Shown here piece after piece: positions 35,921 through 47,179 of a DNA stretch of 64,000 bases. A program made the position numbers and the translations under genes. The notes beneath the pieces were generated by a model. That model did no database searches. It was not told the DNA's origin and worked only from the letters and a program-made list of their open reading frames with translations. Position 1 is the first letter of the stretch; the number at the start of each line of letters is the position of its first letter. Source of the stretch: Lepiota brunneoincarnata (Eukaryota > Basidiomycota > Agaricomycetes > Agaricales > Agaricaceae); assembly GCA_023014365.1 (NCBI GenBank), contig JAEBUN010000006.1, forward strand, positions 1,178,001 through 1,242,000, written 5' to 3'.

Positions 35921-38900
35921 ATGGAGAAAATCACAATCAGGAAGCGTCCCCGCTCAGAGGCTGTGATTACCCAGCGCAAGTTCTTCAAAAAGACTGCCAG
36001 AGGAAAGGTTATCAAGGGTGGGCAGGTCTTTTCTTTCATATAGTTGATCTCACTCCTCATTAGTCCTCCGCGAACGATACCTTCGCGACGACGTTCCTTG
36101 CGGAATTCAGAACTGTATTGCCTGTCACTCGTCCCTGGAGAGTACACTACCTGTGGCAGGTGGTCCACATCTTCTCTTCCCCGATGGTCATTTCCTCTTG
36201 CCCGATACAAACGTGTTCCTATCACAGGTAAGTGGCCGTCTATGCAATCCGTGTGGCGCTCGTGCGTGGCTCAAAAAAAATGCAGATGGATCTTGTGGAA
36301 TCTCTTTTATTCACGCCTCCAATTATATTGTTACAAACAGTGATGGAAGAAGTCCGACACCGGTCGCTTCCTTTGTACAACCGGTTGAAGGCATTGACAA
36401 AGATGGATGAAAAGAGAGTCTGGATATTTTATAACGAATATAGATCGTAAGTGTTTTATCCATGCCGGGCAGCAATCCCCTTGAAAAACAACACCCAGTG
36501 AGACGGCAGTGATACGGGAGGAGAACGAAACGCCAAACGACCGTAACGACAGAGGTAGATCCTTGTTCTTTCATTGAGAGATCCCAGGTTTAAGAACGCT
36601 TGTGCAGGGATCAGAAAGGCTACGGAGTGGTACACCTCCCACCTTCAAGTGACTAGGCCGCCAATCCGTGGGAAGGCCCCGCCAAGGATCCCGACAGTAG
36701 TGCTTTTGACGGAAGACGCGGAGAATAGACAGAAAGCGGAGAAGGCTGGGCTAGTGGCGGTTTCGGGTAAGGATGCCGAGCGAACAGAGCTACACCACTT
36801 ATTCACCGGCAGTTTTTCAAGTTAGGAAATATGTGGAAAACATGTCTGAAGCCAATCAGCTACTTGATTTGCTTTCCGCAGCTGGGTCAGACGCCATTGA
36901 ACAAACCAAGGCAGCAGGCGGAAGACAACCACTCTATCCCGAGGTGTGTGATCGAGCCCAAGCGCTCCTCATTTTCTAACTCGTCTTAGTATTTGCCAAC
37001 GGCTACGCTGATCGCGGGTGTCAAGGCTGGCGAGCTCCATCAGGGCCACTTTAATGCAAATCAATACAATTACCTTGAGGCAGGATTATTGCTTGTACGG
37101 GTTGGCCCCTCACTCACTTCCATCACAGGGAAGTGTCTCAGTGCCCGTGTTCGGCAAACCCGCTCTTCTCATCGGACGTGAAAACATGAACCGGGCTGTT
37201 CATGGTGATATAGTCGTCATCGAGGTCTTCGACAAGAAAGAGTGGAAAGCACCAGCCGATGAGGTTGTAGACCAAGACAGTGAGCTGTGTTTCGAACTCC
37301 ATGTACTCTTAGTATCCCTCAATTCGATTACTTCTATAGCAACCTTGAAAAATGATGATGCTGAGGGTTCCAAAGACGAGGGGGACGAAGGGGACCACGA
37401 TGATATCAAAGTCCAAGAATCTCGTCTTGCCAGATCCGAGGAGAGCGCCAGGTTGACCGAAAAACAGCCCACTGGACGTGTCGTTGGAATCATCAAGCGC
37501 AACTGGCGCGCGTATGTTTGCCACATTGACAGTACATCCCTCACATCCTCGAACGCCAATTCGTTATCCCAACAAACCGTTTTTGCTACACCAGTGTCCC
37601 GCCTCCTTCCTCGCATCCGTCTGCGAACTCGACAGGCGCCGACATTAATTGGCCAGAAGATTCTTGTGACTATTGATCGATGGGACGTGAACTCGCGGTA
37701 TCCTGAGGGACATTTTGTCCGAGCTCTAGGCAAGGTAGAAAGCAAGGAAGCAGAACAGGAGAGTTTATTACTGGAGTTTGATGTCCCCTATCGGCCGTTC
37801 GGGAAAGCTATTCTCGAGTGTCTACCGCCCCAAGGTGACCAATGGGTTGTACCACTTAAGAGCGATGCGAATCCAGATTGGCGAGATAGAGAGGACTTGA
37901 GGGGATTAATCATCTGCAGCATTGACCCGCCTGGTGCGCCTAATATTGACCTGCACGTCTATTACTCTGATTACTTTTACAGGCTGCCAAGATATTGATG
38001 ATGCTTTGCATGCCCGGCAGCTACCCAATGGGAATATCGAGGCTGGCGTTCGTAAGTACTAGTCGATTCTCCACGGTCCCTTCATGTATCGACGCGCCTT
38101 GGATAGATATCGCGGATGTGTCACACTTCGTGCATGCCGATACGCCCATGGATAAAGAAGCTGCTGACCGGGGAACTACAGTCTATCTTGTGGACAAGCG
38201 TATCGACATGTTACCCGCACTATTGGGTACCAATCTATGCTCGCTTAGACCATTCGTTGAACGTCTGGCATTCTCCGCGATATGGGTAAGAACGAGAACG
38301 TCGCCCCCGTCTTTTGATGAAACCACTGAGACCAATGTCAGGAAATGACACCTGACGCCCAAATCGTCAACGTCCGGTTTACCAAGTCTGTAATCGCTTC
38401 CAAAGCAGCTTTCACATATGAAGAAGCTCAGATTCGCAAAGACGATCCGTACGCACTTCCTACACGTGCACACTTACATGATTCATAGAATACTTGCAGG
38501 AACCAACAAGACGATCTGACAAGAAGCATTCGACTGCTTAATACCCTCGCAAAGAAACTCAAGGACAAGCGAATGGCGGCCGGCGCCCTCAACCTCGCTT
38601 CCCCAGAAGTCAAAATCCACCTCGACAGTTCCGAGTCCTCCGACCCCATCGATGTCGAGCAAAAGGAGTTAAAAGAGACGAACAGTCTCGTCGAAGAGTT
38701 CATGCTGCTCGCTAACGTCAGCGTGGCCCAAAAGATCCAAGAAACGTTCCCACAGACTGCGGTCCTTCGTCGCCATTTGCCCCCACCAAAAACAAATTTC
38801 GAAAAGCTACAGGATATCTTGCTGAAACGCAAAAACATCAAACTGGATACATCGAGCTCAAAGGCACTTGCTGACTCTTTGGATAAATGCATCGTAAGTT

Positions 38901-39707
38901 CCAGCCCCCCGAATCGGCTTTTAGACTATCCTGAAACTCCTATTTTAGGACCAGAAGGAACCTGCGTTCAATACACTAGTCCGCATTATGGCTACACGGT
39001 GCATGCTCTCCGCAGAATACTTCTGCTCAGGAAGTGTTCCACGGGACACATTCGGGCATTATGGTCTCGCCAGTCCTATCTATACACATTTCACCAGCCC
39101 TATTCGCCGCTACGCAGGCAAGCTTCTTCCCCCTTTTTTTCTCTTTCACCCCTTCACTACTGACGTATCACAGACGTCCTCGTTCACAGACAACTCGCAA
39201 CCTCAATCGGCTACGCACCACTTCACCCTTCGTTACACTCTAAGTCCCACGTCGAACATGACATGAACGTTATCAACCGCAGACACCGCATGGCACAGAT
39301 GGCCGGTCGGGCGAGTGTCGAGTTTTATGTTGGGTTGGCGCTCAAGAACCGAAACGAGAAGGAGAGTAGGAGTGGTGTGAGGGAGGAAGCGTTTGTGATT
39401 CGGACGTTTAGGAATGGGTTGAGTGTCTTTGTGTCCAAGTGGGTCTTTTTGTTTTCCCCTTCGCTTCCTGGAAATGGATTTTGACTCTCGAGATAGATTG
39501 GGTATTGAAGGGCTTGTGACGTTCAAACGGGATATCGAGTTCGATGCTGAGAATTACACGATCACAGTTCCTAGTCCTGCCGGGGGTGTGAGGGTAGCGG
39601 TGTTTGACAAGGTGGTGGTGAACATCGAAGTTGAAAAAGATAAGAATACGCAGAGAGGAGGGGTAAAGATGACACTGGTCCAACCTGTAGACTCAAGTGG
39701 ATTGTAA
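35921..39707 (+). CDS. DIS3: Exosome 3'-5' exoribonuclease and endonuclease DIS3/Rrp44
   Basis: Catalytic subunit of the RNA exosome, which degrades and trims RNA. The start [16 protein letters not shown] at 35921 is followed by many small exons. The PIN endonuclease domain keeps its acidic residues: [43 protein letters not shown] and [11 protein letters not shown]. Cold-shock regions follow ([42 protein letters not shown]). The RNB domain has [19 protein letters not shown] (metal-binding Asp cluster, restored by an intron at 37940-37985), [49 protein letters not shown], and an S1-like end. A stop TAA lies at 39707, about 1,000 residues. Both active sites look intact. Confidence 0.95.
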
Positions 39708-40290
39708 CCCAATCAGCCAGTAATCATCTTCGTAGCACTCACATTGAAGCAGCAAACAATTATCAAGTTATACTCTTATTCCCATGTATGTAGCAAGATC
39801 GTTCGTAATCGGTGTATTACAAATCTAGGAATATTCCTACATATTTCGACTTTCTTTCAATTTGCCCGTACCCATGTAGATGATATTTCTTCCTGTGGTG
39901 AGTGGGCATGGTGAAGCTTGAATGATGGAACAACATAGTAGCGGACAGAAGGGAATGGTAGTAGACGACTAAGAGCGGTGATGAATGTAGCAGAGCAGGG
40001 TAACATGGGCGAGCACGATCACAAATGATAGTAGCGAAATGGAGCTAAAACTAGAAAAAGGACAATACTTGAAAATTAGAACCAAGGAACAAAGAGGAAC
40101 CAAATCGCAATGAAACAGACAAATCCATAATTGGGTTCAATGAGTGAATGCAATGCCATGAAAGTGAAAGATACAGATGTAGGAGAAAAGGGATGGAGTG
40201 CATGGACCATAATCTTAAGCATAAATCAATGATAAGGGGGACGGGTGGGGAGCGAATGGGATTGGAGTTCTAGGGGGCCAGGTATAGGCA
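39708..40290. other. 3' flank between DIS3 and CDC6
   Basis: A 580-bp stretch between two convergent genes, purine-rich and without coding content. It holds the 3' UTRs of both. Confidence 0.5.
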
Positions 40291-42418
40291 CTAATTTTCG
40301 AACGCACCGGCGAATACGTCGCCGTTCTTTGATGAAATCGTATCCCTGGCCTTGATGTCTCGCATCAGCCTGACTTGCTCGTGCTGCCATATCGTCTTCA
40401 CCTCCTCCTCACATACGTCAACTGCATCACCGTCCTGAGTGGAGATAGAAGCACTGATACCCAGTCCGCGAAGGATCTCGTCGCTCCGGACACCGTCCAC
40501 GAGCTTCACCATGCCGGCATTACCGGCGGTACCCTTTCCAACGCTGCCCCCAAATGATGCTGATCGAGCGAATGATTTGCGACCATTAGCCCTGGTGGCG
40601 GTCGCGGCCGAGCAAAAGCAAACAAGACCATTCCCTTCAAGTACGTTGAGAAGGTCACCAAACTCGCTTCGCGTGGCGGGATCAAAGACGTCGCAGTTCC
40701 CTCGGGCTAGAACCGAGGTGTAGTATGTGTGAAGCTGATTAACATCCATGTTTGAAGTTATATTACTAGTAGGGTTGGTTCGGCGAGTAGAGGATGCAGT
40801 AGGCTTGCGAGGGGAAGTAACGGGTGAAGTTACCGATAGAACGAGGCCAGCTTCTACCCGTTTCGAAGCCAGAAGAATGACAAGGAGAACAAGGCGTGCT
40901 TGAAGGTTGAGGTTCCTGACCTTGGCTATTGTTTCACTATTGCTGATGGTGGCACTTGTCTGGGTACCCGAGGTTGCAGGTTTCGAAGTTCCCGAAGGCC
41001 TGTAGGATTTGAGGGCAGTGAGAACGTGGGCAGGGGAAACGCTGATGATTGAGATGTCCGTGGAGATGGTGGCACTCGGCTTTGAAGGAGCGAAAGCGGC
41101 ATCAATAGCTGCACGAAGGACCTCGAAGAGGCACCGAACATCACCAGTCAGGCTTGCGACCTTTTTCGTCAACAACACTAGGGTTGGGGTTGGAAGCAAT
41201 TTCTTGAGGTCACTTTGGGCCGCCGACTTGGATCCGATGTCGTCCAACGGACGCAGCCTTGCTTGCAGAATGTCGAACAATTGATTCGACGTATAAGGCG
41301 CGAAGTGAACGGTGAGAATGCTGCGAGAAGGGCACAATGATGATAGATTTGAAGTTAATGTGTGGGTGTTGGCGATGCCAATGAGGCGTAAGTACGAAGG
41401 CGTAGCATCAGGAAGAGAAAACAGCGATGTCAAAGTCTGAATGTTAGGCGTGATATGGTCAAGCTCATCGAGAATGAGGATACTTGGGGAGTATCAGCGC
41501 CCACCCTGTTCAGGAATAGGAAAGGCGTACCATTTTGTGCACAAGTCTGTTAGAAGGGCTTCGACAGTATCACGACCTTTGAGTTTGCGGAGCTTGGACG
41601 GCGAAGACTTATGCTTTTTCACATTGACAAGTTCTTCGGCCATTCGTTGCCAGAGAGCATCCAGGTTGTTTAGGGCCATGCAGTTGATGAAGATGAGCTT
41701 GACACCATTTGTGTCTGGATCCAGTTGACCAAGGATGGAATTGACCAGGGCTGTCTTGCCACAGCCAGGCGAACCAGAAATATATAGTGCAGTAGACGAA
41801 TCGTCGGTGTTCATTGCAGCATCATCCATGAAGGAGGTGATGAAACCCTGGATCGTAGTGCGCTCGGCGTCACGTCCGGCGATTTCGCTATCAGCACTGT
41901 TGCAAGTAGCACGAAGAAGAGCACGAGCACGGGTATGTAATGGTAGAAAAGACAAAGGAGAGGGAGGCGGGGTAGCAATAGAGTGTTGTGGAGGTTCCGG
42001 CACGGTATCCACCGAGCCAAGGGTCGACGTCGATGCGTGTCTGCGAATGGCTAGCACGACGCGTCAGGACATATCCGCCGGAGGTTTCAAGCATTCACTT
42101 ACTAGGTCTACTGCGCGTAGGGGACATGATCTCGGTTCCAGATCGTCGGAGAGCTCGTGTAGCTCTTGTACTCACGGGAGAAGGATCAGGCGTAAGGAGC
42201 TGAGGAGAATACGGGGGGACATTTTCTTTGTTGCCGTCAATATCTATCGCGATCGTCGAGACCCGCAGACGCTTTGAGGCGGGTGTTGTACCGTGTGTTT
42301 GAAGCTGGTCAGCACATTTAGCCGTTAAAGATGATGTTGGGGAAGAATCCTGCTGCTGTTGGTGGCCGCGCTTCCCCAGGACCGAGCTACGTGTTACTCG
42401 TGATGCCTGCATTGACAT
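40291..42418 (-). CDS. CDC6: Replication licensing ATPase CDC6
   Basis: Loads MCM2-7 with ORC and Cdt1 in G1. The start MSMQASRVTRSSVLGKRG at 42418 gives a basic N-terminus with several possible CDK sites (SPTSS, TPDPSPVST, MSPTRSRP) and a KRLR nuclear signal. An intron (GTAAGT...GCTAG) joins SRP to TIRRHASTSTLG. The AAA+ domain begins at LPLHTRARALL, with IAGRDAERTTIQGF, Walker A GSPGCGKTALVN and Walker B ILILDELDHI (joined by an intron at about 41530-41475), then sensor 1 LRLIGIANTHTLTSNL and VHFAPYTSNQLFDILQARL. The C-terminal winged-helix part has LNLQARLVLLVILLASKRV and QLHTYYTSVLARGNCDV. The Walker A and B motifs rule out ORC5/ORC4 decay, and no BAH domain is present, so it is CDC6, not ORC1. 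Length about 650 residues. Confidence 0.92.
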
Positions 42419-42626
42419 TGGCGACGAGCTCGAGGTCTGAAGACAGACTGACGGTGGTCGATGTGTCGAATGAAGAGAAGAAAAGGCGCGTTGAGGTTCA
42501 AGTAACTGCAAATTGAGACTCCGCCCATTCCCATCAAACGCGTAAACGCGCTTTGTGTCGCGTGGGACACGTGCACAAGATAAGATAAGATGAGGTAATG
42601 CGGACCCTTGTCCTCATTCTACAACA
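42419..42626. promoter_or_regulatory. CDC6/PHYH divergent promoter with ACGCG boxes and an E-box
   Basis: Only 208 bp separate the CDC6 (-) and dioxygenase (+) starts. The stretch holds ACGCGT at 42538-42543 and a second ACGCG at 42546-42550, spaced 8 bp apart, which match the MluI cell-cycle box bound by MBF in fungi. A palindromic CACGTG lies at 42568-42573. MBF control of CDC6 at G1/S is established in yeasts; its use here is inferred. Confidence 0.6.
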
Positions 42627-44211
42627 ATGCGTCTCGAGTATTTAACTCAATCACAAATCGACAAGGTATGTACCCCCTCTCACACGTTTTATATCATCAT
42701 ACTCGAGCTCTTGCGCAGTTTTACAAAGATGGGTATGTTCCTTCTTATCGCAATCAAGCCACAACGTGCTTTCTTTCTTCCGTAAAACCGTCATCCACTG
42801 GCCACGGAGGACATATACCGCCCCCCCGACCACGATCTAACACCTCGTCATTATTTCGTCTAGATACCTTCTTATTCCGGGCTTCTTGAGCCAAGGAGAG
42901 ACAGACGCGTTACTTAACAGAGCGAAGCAGCTGCTAGATGAGTTTGACATCGATTCCCATCCTCGTGTGCGCAAATGTTCGGATCTTTTTCTTTCTGGCC
43001 CTCCTAACATGAACTGCAGACCAAATTCACGGCAGGAGACGACAATCACATCGGGGACAACTATTTCCTTACCTCCGGAGACAAAATGTGCGTTCACAGG
43101 TGTTATGTCCAGTATGTCTATAATAGCAGCCTCACCACAGCCGCTTCTTCCTCGAGGAAGACGCTGTTGGTCCTGGCGGCGAACTTAATCGGCCCAAGCA
43201 GAAGGCAGTGAACAAGATCGGACATGGTTCGTGTATAGTTTATTCCCCATAGCATACATCTTTACCCCCCCCCCTTCGGTCCCTTGATAGCCCTCCATGA
43301 AATCGACCCTCTCTTTCGCAAAGTGACGCTGCAGAATGATCGCCTAAGGTCTTTGGTCCGCGATCTCAAGTTCCACCATGATCCACTTGGTGCGTTCCAC
43401 GCCCCTTACTTTCATATATATATGGCGTCTTTTATGCGTTCTCTCAGCCCTGCAGAGCATGGTCATCACAAAGCAGCAGCATATCGGCGGGGAAGGTTAG
43501 TGTCCAATCACCTTACAGGACATGAGGAGTTTAGATCAGTGACAGTCCCGGAACACAACGACTCGTTTGTCTACCCCTTCACACAGCGCTTACTACTCTA
43601 CTCATTAAAACCTCCCGCGCCACAGAACATTCCTCGTGCGTCCTCATGTTCTTCCTTCAATCAATATTGAAACACTATTTGCAATCCCAGTATACCGAAC
43701 CCCCATCTGCTCTTGGTTTCTGGATCGCTCTCGAACACTGTACACCTACAAATGGCGCCCTCTCCTTTCTCCCGGGCTCTCACCTCACCACACCCATTAC
43801 CAAGCGCTTTGTTCGCCTACCAGGCCGGGGAACCGGTTTCGAATCTCTGGTCATTCCCGAAGTTGAGAAAGAGATCAGCGAGAGGCCAAAAGGGAAGTAC
43901 ATCCTTGAAGCGTGCAACCCCGGTAAGTGTCTTTGCTGCTTTCGTTTTCGTTCTGTCGAGCTGATGACAGCTGTGTACACCTAGGCGACCTTGTTCTTAT
44001 CCACGGATCGGTTTTGCACAAATCAGAGCGGAATCAGAGTCCGAATACACGCTTTGCGTACACGTTCCATATGATCGAGTCACCTCCGTATGCGGTGTAT
44101 GACACCAAAAACTGGTTGCAACCAACAGTCGAGATGCCATTCTCGCGCATTTTGCCGCCTGGGGAGGCCAATGAAATTACCCAGGTGGTGGGATCAAACG
44201 AACAGAGGTGA
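42627..44211 (+). CDS. Phytanoyl-CoA dioxygenase (PHYH) family Fe(II)/2-oxoglutarate enzyme
   Basis: The start MRLEYLTQSQIDK at 42627 is followed by small exons giving FYKDGYLLIPGFLSQGE, FTAGDDNHIGDNYFLTSGDK, IRFFLEEDAVGPGGELNR, IGHALHEIDPLFRKVT, VLQSMVITKQQHIGGE and VPEHNDSTFLYTEPPSALGF. The last join needs a 10-nt exon at 43626-43635. Iron ligands are the His and Asp of EHND and the His of LIHGSVLHKSERN; RFAYTFH carries the 2-oxoglutarate-binding Arg. LEHCTPTNGALSFLPGSHLT is typical of the family's cytosolic PHYHD1-like branch. No N-terminal PTS2 or signal peptide was seen, so peroxisomal alpha-oxidation is not implied. Length about 300 residues. It ends 153 bp before the stop of the convergent RAP1-like gene. 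Confidence 0.92.
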
Positions 44212-44364
44212 CGAGGCGCACTGTTTTGGTTCACACCCTATGTAGCATCAGCATGTTCTAACACTTTCAATTCCAATCCTCCCAGTTTTCTAAGACGATG
44301 TCCCAGTGACATCAGCGAAACCACAGCAGGGCCGAGAAGAAACAGAATTAGAACCAATAAATCA

Positions 44365-47179
44365 TCATTCATTATCAATACTTTCCCCTCTCTGCAACAT
44401 CGCAATAAGATTATCAATCTTTGCTTTGTGTATCCGATGATGCTCCTGCCAGCCTTTCCATGGATGGTGAGGGTACTAAACCACCGCGCGTCAGCTCACC
44501 GACATATACAAGAAACAGACAGGACACGCACAAGCCTTCCAAACGCCTGAAATATCGAATCCGAAGTGCCCGATGGGCGGTCGAAAAAATATTTGGCGAG
44601 TAACACATCATCTTGCCGACTATATCGCATCTTCTTTTCGGGCGCGGGGGGCAGCGGTGCATCACACTCGCCCCGGTTAAACTCATGTTTATGCCGTCGC
44701 CAATATTTCATCCACGACGCCCGCGAGTGGTGGGGCGCTTTTGTTGCTACATCCTTCCAGAACTGAACCATATCTAACCGGCCCTGGGACCTACAATGGT
44801 AAATGCGTCAGAGGAAGGCATCAGAAGCGGAGAAGATGGCATACTTTCGATACTCCATAAAATTAATCAAGAAAGTCTTATCGTGTGGTGTAAATGCCAC
44901 ACCTTTCCCAGTCGTACTCCGGAATAACGCTTTTGGAGGTGTCGGTGACCGATTCCTCGGTACTTTCGTTTTGTTCTGCGAATTGTTGAAAGTGGGTACG
45001 GGTTCTGAGGATGGACCGGTCTGCATAGCGGTCTCGGGATCAGAGACATCCATATCCCAGTCTCCCTCTGCTGACTCTGATCGGTTGTTCTCGTTATTAT
45101 TCATGATATAGCCGCCGAGTCGAATCTGGTGTTTGTTGCAATATCGTCGCCATGAATAGAACCTTTATGGGTGTCAGAAATGATCGCAACGGTTGTGGTA
45201 ATCAACACACGTGTGGTGGGGTGCTCTAATTGCTATCCGCTCACAAATCTCGCGTAAACTGCACGAGAATGCACTTAAGGAAGACAACCACGACGGAGGA
45301 AATTGTATACCTTAGGACCAAACCCTGATCTCGGCAATAATCGATATACTTTTTTAGATATTGCACATCGTCCGCCGTAAACAGATTCCCTCCATATGTA
45401 CTCTTGATTATTCGGGACGGTGGTGTTGGTGACCTTGTTGCACCACTCCGGTTAACAACAAGGCTTGAAGCAGGTGCAGCGGGCGGAGGCTGTATAGAAA
45501 CAATTCAACATCGGCACGGCAACGAGCAACATGAGCACATTCCTGTGTACGCGTGCGCTTTCGCCCTCGCGGGCGGTCTTCGCCTGGATCTTGCTGGGCG
45601 GAACCACCAGCTTGTGGGTTTCCCTCTGATCCTGGAGGGACAGGCAACGGTCCAGCAACCCCATTACTTGAAACTTCACCAGGATAAGACGGTTGGTATG
45701 CCTGATCATACTAGGAGAACGTGAGCCTACCCTGCTCATACATGATTTCACCTCACGTACTCCTGGATCATAGTATCCATGCCCCGGAACCCACTGTCCA
45801 CCACTACTGCCATCGTCTCTATAACGATATTCATAACCATCTCCTGTCGAGGGCCCAGGTATGGGATCCCCCGGATGTCCATGCTGGCTATATCCATCCC
45901 AGTGTGGTGGTCGATGCATCATATGGTCTTGAGGTGCTGACGGAGGATTTAGATGAGTTTGTGAGGGTGCAATGCTAGTTGCAGCCTGCCACGTTGTCGC
46001 TGTTGCCCCTTCAGCTTGCACTCGAGGAGCCGGTGCAGACCCTGCCGTTGAAGCACCGGTTTGTGGTTGTGTAGTGTTGGTTCCGGATGCTCCCATATCT
46101 TGACCAAATATTGCATAGGGCGAGAAGGTTAGACCATCGACAGAAACAGGGGACATCATTCCAGGAGGTACCTGCATCCCAGCTCGGTGATTCGGTATTG
46201 GTGCCATAGGTGGATGTTGGGTGGACACCCTCTCAGGTTGTGGGATTCCATTTGAACGGGGTATGGTTTGAATATTGGTGCGAGGTGGGCGTAAGTTGGA
46301 GGGTTCTGGGGAAGATGGAAGCCGGTTTCGGAGCGCTACCACTGCTGCCGACGAAGGCGCCTGCTGGGCCTGAGACGACACGGATGGCAAGGGCTGGGGT
46401 TGTTGTGCAGACGGGTCTGGCGAAGGGTGAAGCCTAAAAAAGGATATTCAGTTACGAAGTTAAAGGCACCAGATATGTAACCTACTGTTCCTTGCCTGTC
46501 ACTTTACAACCAGCATAGTTGCTGTGGAAGGTTTGAAGCTGGTGCAATCTGATGCATTCGTAAACCCATCGCGAGGCTAACACAATCTTGCCCTTTTTCC
46601 CAAGGTAATGACGGTATAAATTTTGGCCTGACTGTTTATGGGGGTCGACTAGGAACCAGGGTCGCTGAGTTAATCATTTATTCACTGGGTGGCAGCCAAG
46701 AAAGAAAGCGGACAAGGAAACGTGGACCGATCCAGAATAGAAAAGAAGATGGCACGATATGTGAAGATGCGCACCGAGGATATAGGGTACCCCGCTGTAA
46801 TTCGAGGAGACAGCACCACCGTGACTCTAAGCGAGGCGGATGTAAGTATACTCGTTATGACGACATTAGTTGATGACAGAAAAAATGAGGGCCAGTGGAA
46901 CGGTGAAGTCGACTCCGACATTCAATGCCATTGAGGATACCGAGCCCGTACTTTATGTGCACGGTCCCGACGCGTCGGGGTGGAGCTGATACGCACGGTG
47001 ATCACTCGCACAATATTTTCACGGTCCATAACATCTTTGTCAACATAGATGTGGAGAGGAGTGCCCATCATGGGGTCGATGAAAAGGGCCGGGTATTCAT
47101 GTTGATCCTGCTGCTCATGTTGTGTGCCCTGGGTTTGTGGTTGTGCAGCCTGTACGCGTCTGGGTCGACCTGGTGCCAT
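44365..47179 (-). CDS. RAP1: RAP1-like telomere protein: BRCT plus three Myb-type domains
   Basis: The start MAPGRPRRVQAAQPQTQGT is at 47179. Joined exons give an N-terminal BRCT domain: ALFIDPMMGTPLHIYVDKDV, VITSHGGAVSSN, SGVPYILVDPHKQSGQNLY and KIVLASRWVYECIRLHQL. A long Pro/Gln/Ser-rich linker follows, with a basic GRKRTRT patch. Then come three Myb-type domains: LFTADDVQYLKKYIDYCRD with HHTFYSWRRYCNKHQIRL; GVAFTPHDKTFLINFMEYRK with HHSRASWMKYWRRHKHEF; and MRYSRQDDVLLAKYFFD with YPHHPWKGWQEHHRIHKAK. The protein ends IDNLIAMLQRGESIDNE at 44365, about 720 residues. RAP1 proteins bind telomeric DNA or telomere proteins. Two Mybs bind DNA in budding yeast and one in humans; a third, and a C-terminus ending directly after it without a recognisable RCT domain, are unusual. 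The linker's inner junctions are uncertain. Confidence 0.85.

Noticed and set aside
40291..41433. ORC1 or ORC4/5 instead of CDC6
   Set aside because: No BAH domain, single AAA+ core with intact Walker motifs and a CDK-site-rich short N-terminus fit CDC6.
45452..46390. 312-codon frame as a separate Pro/Gln-rich gene
   Set aside because: It is the linker exon of the RAP1-like gene; BRCT exons upstream and Myb exons downstream join to it in the same direction.
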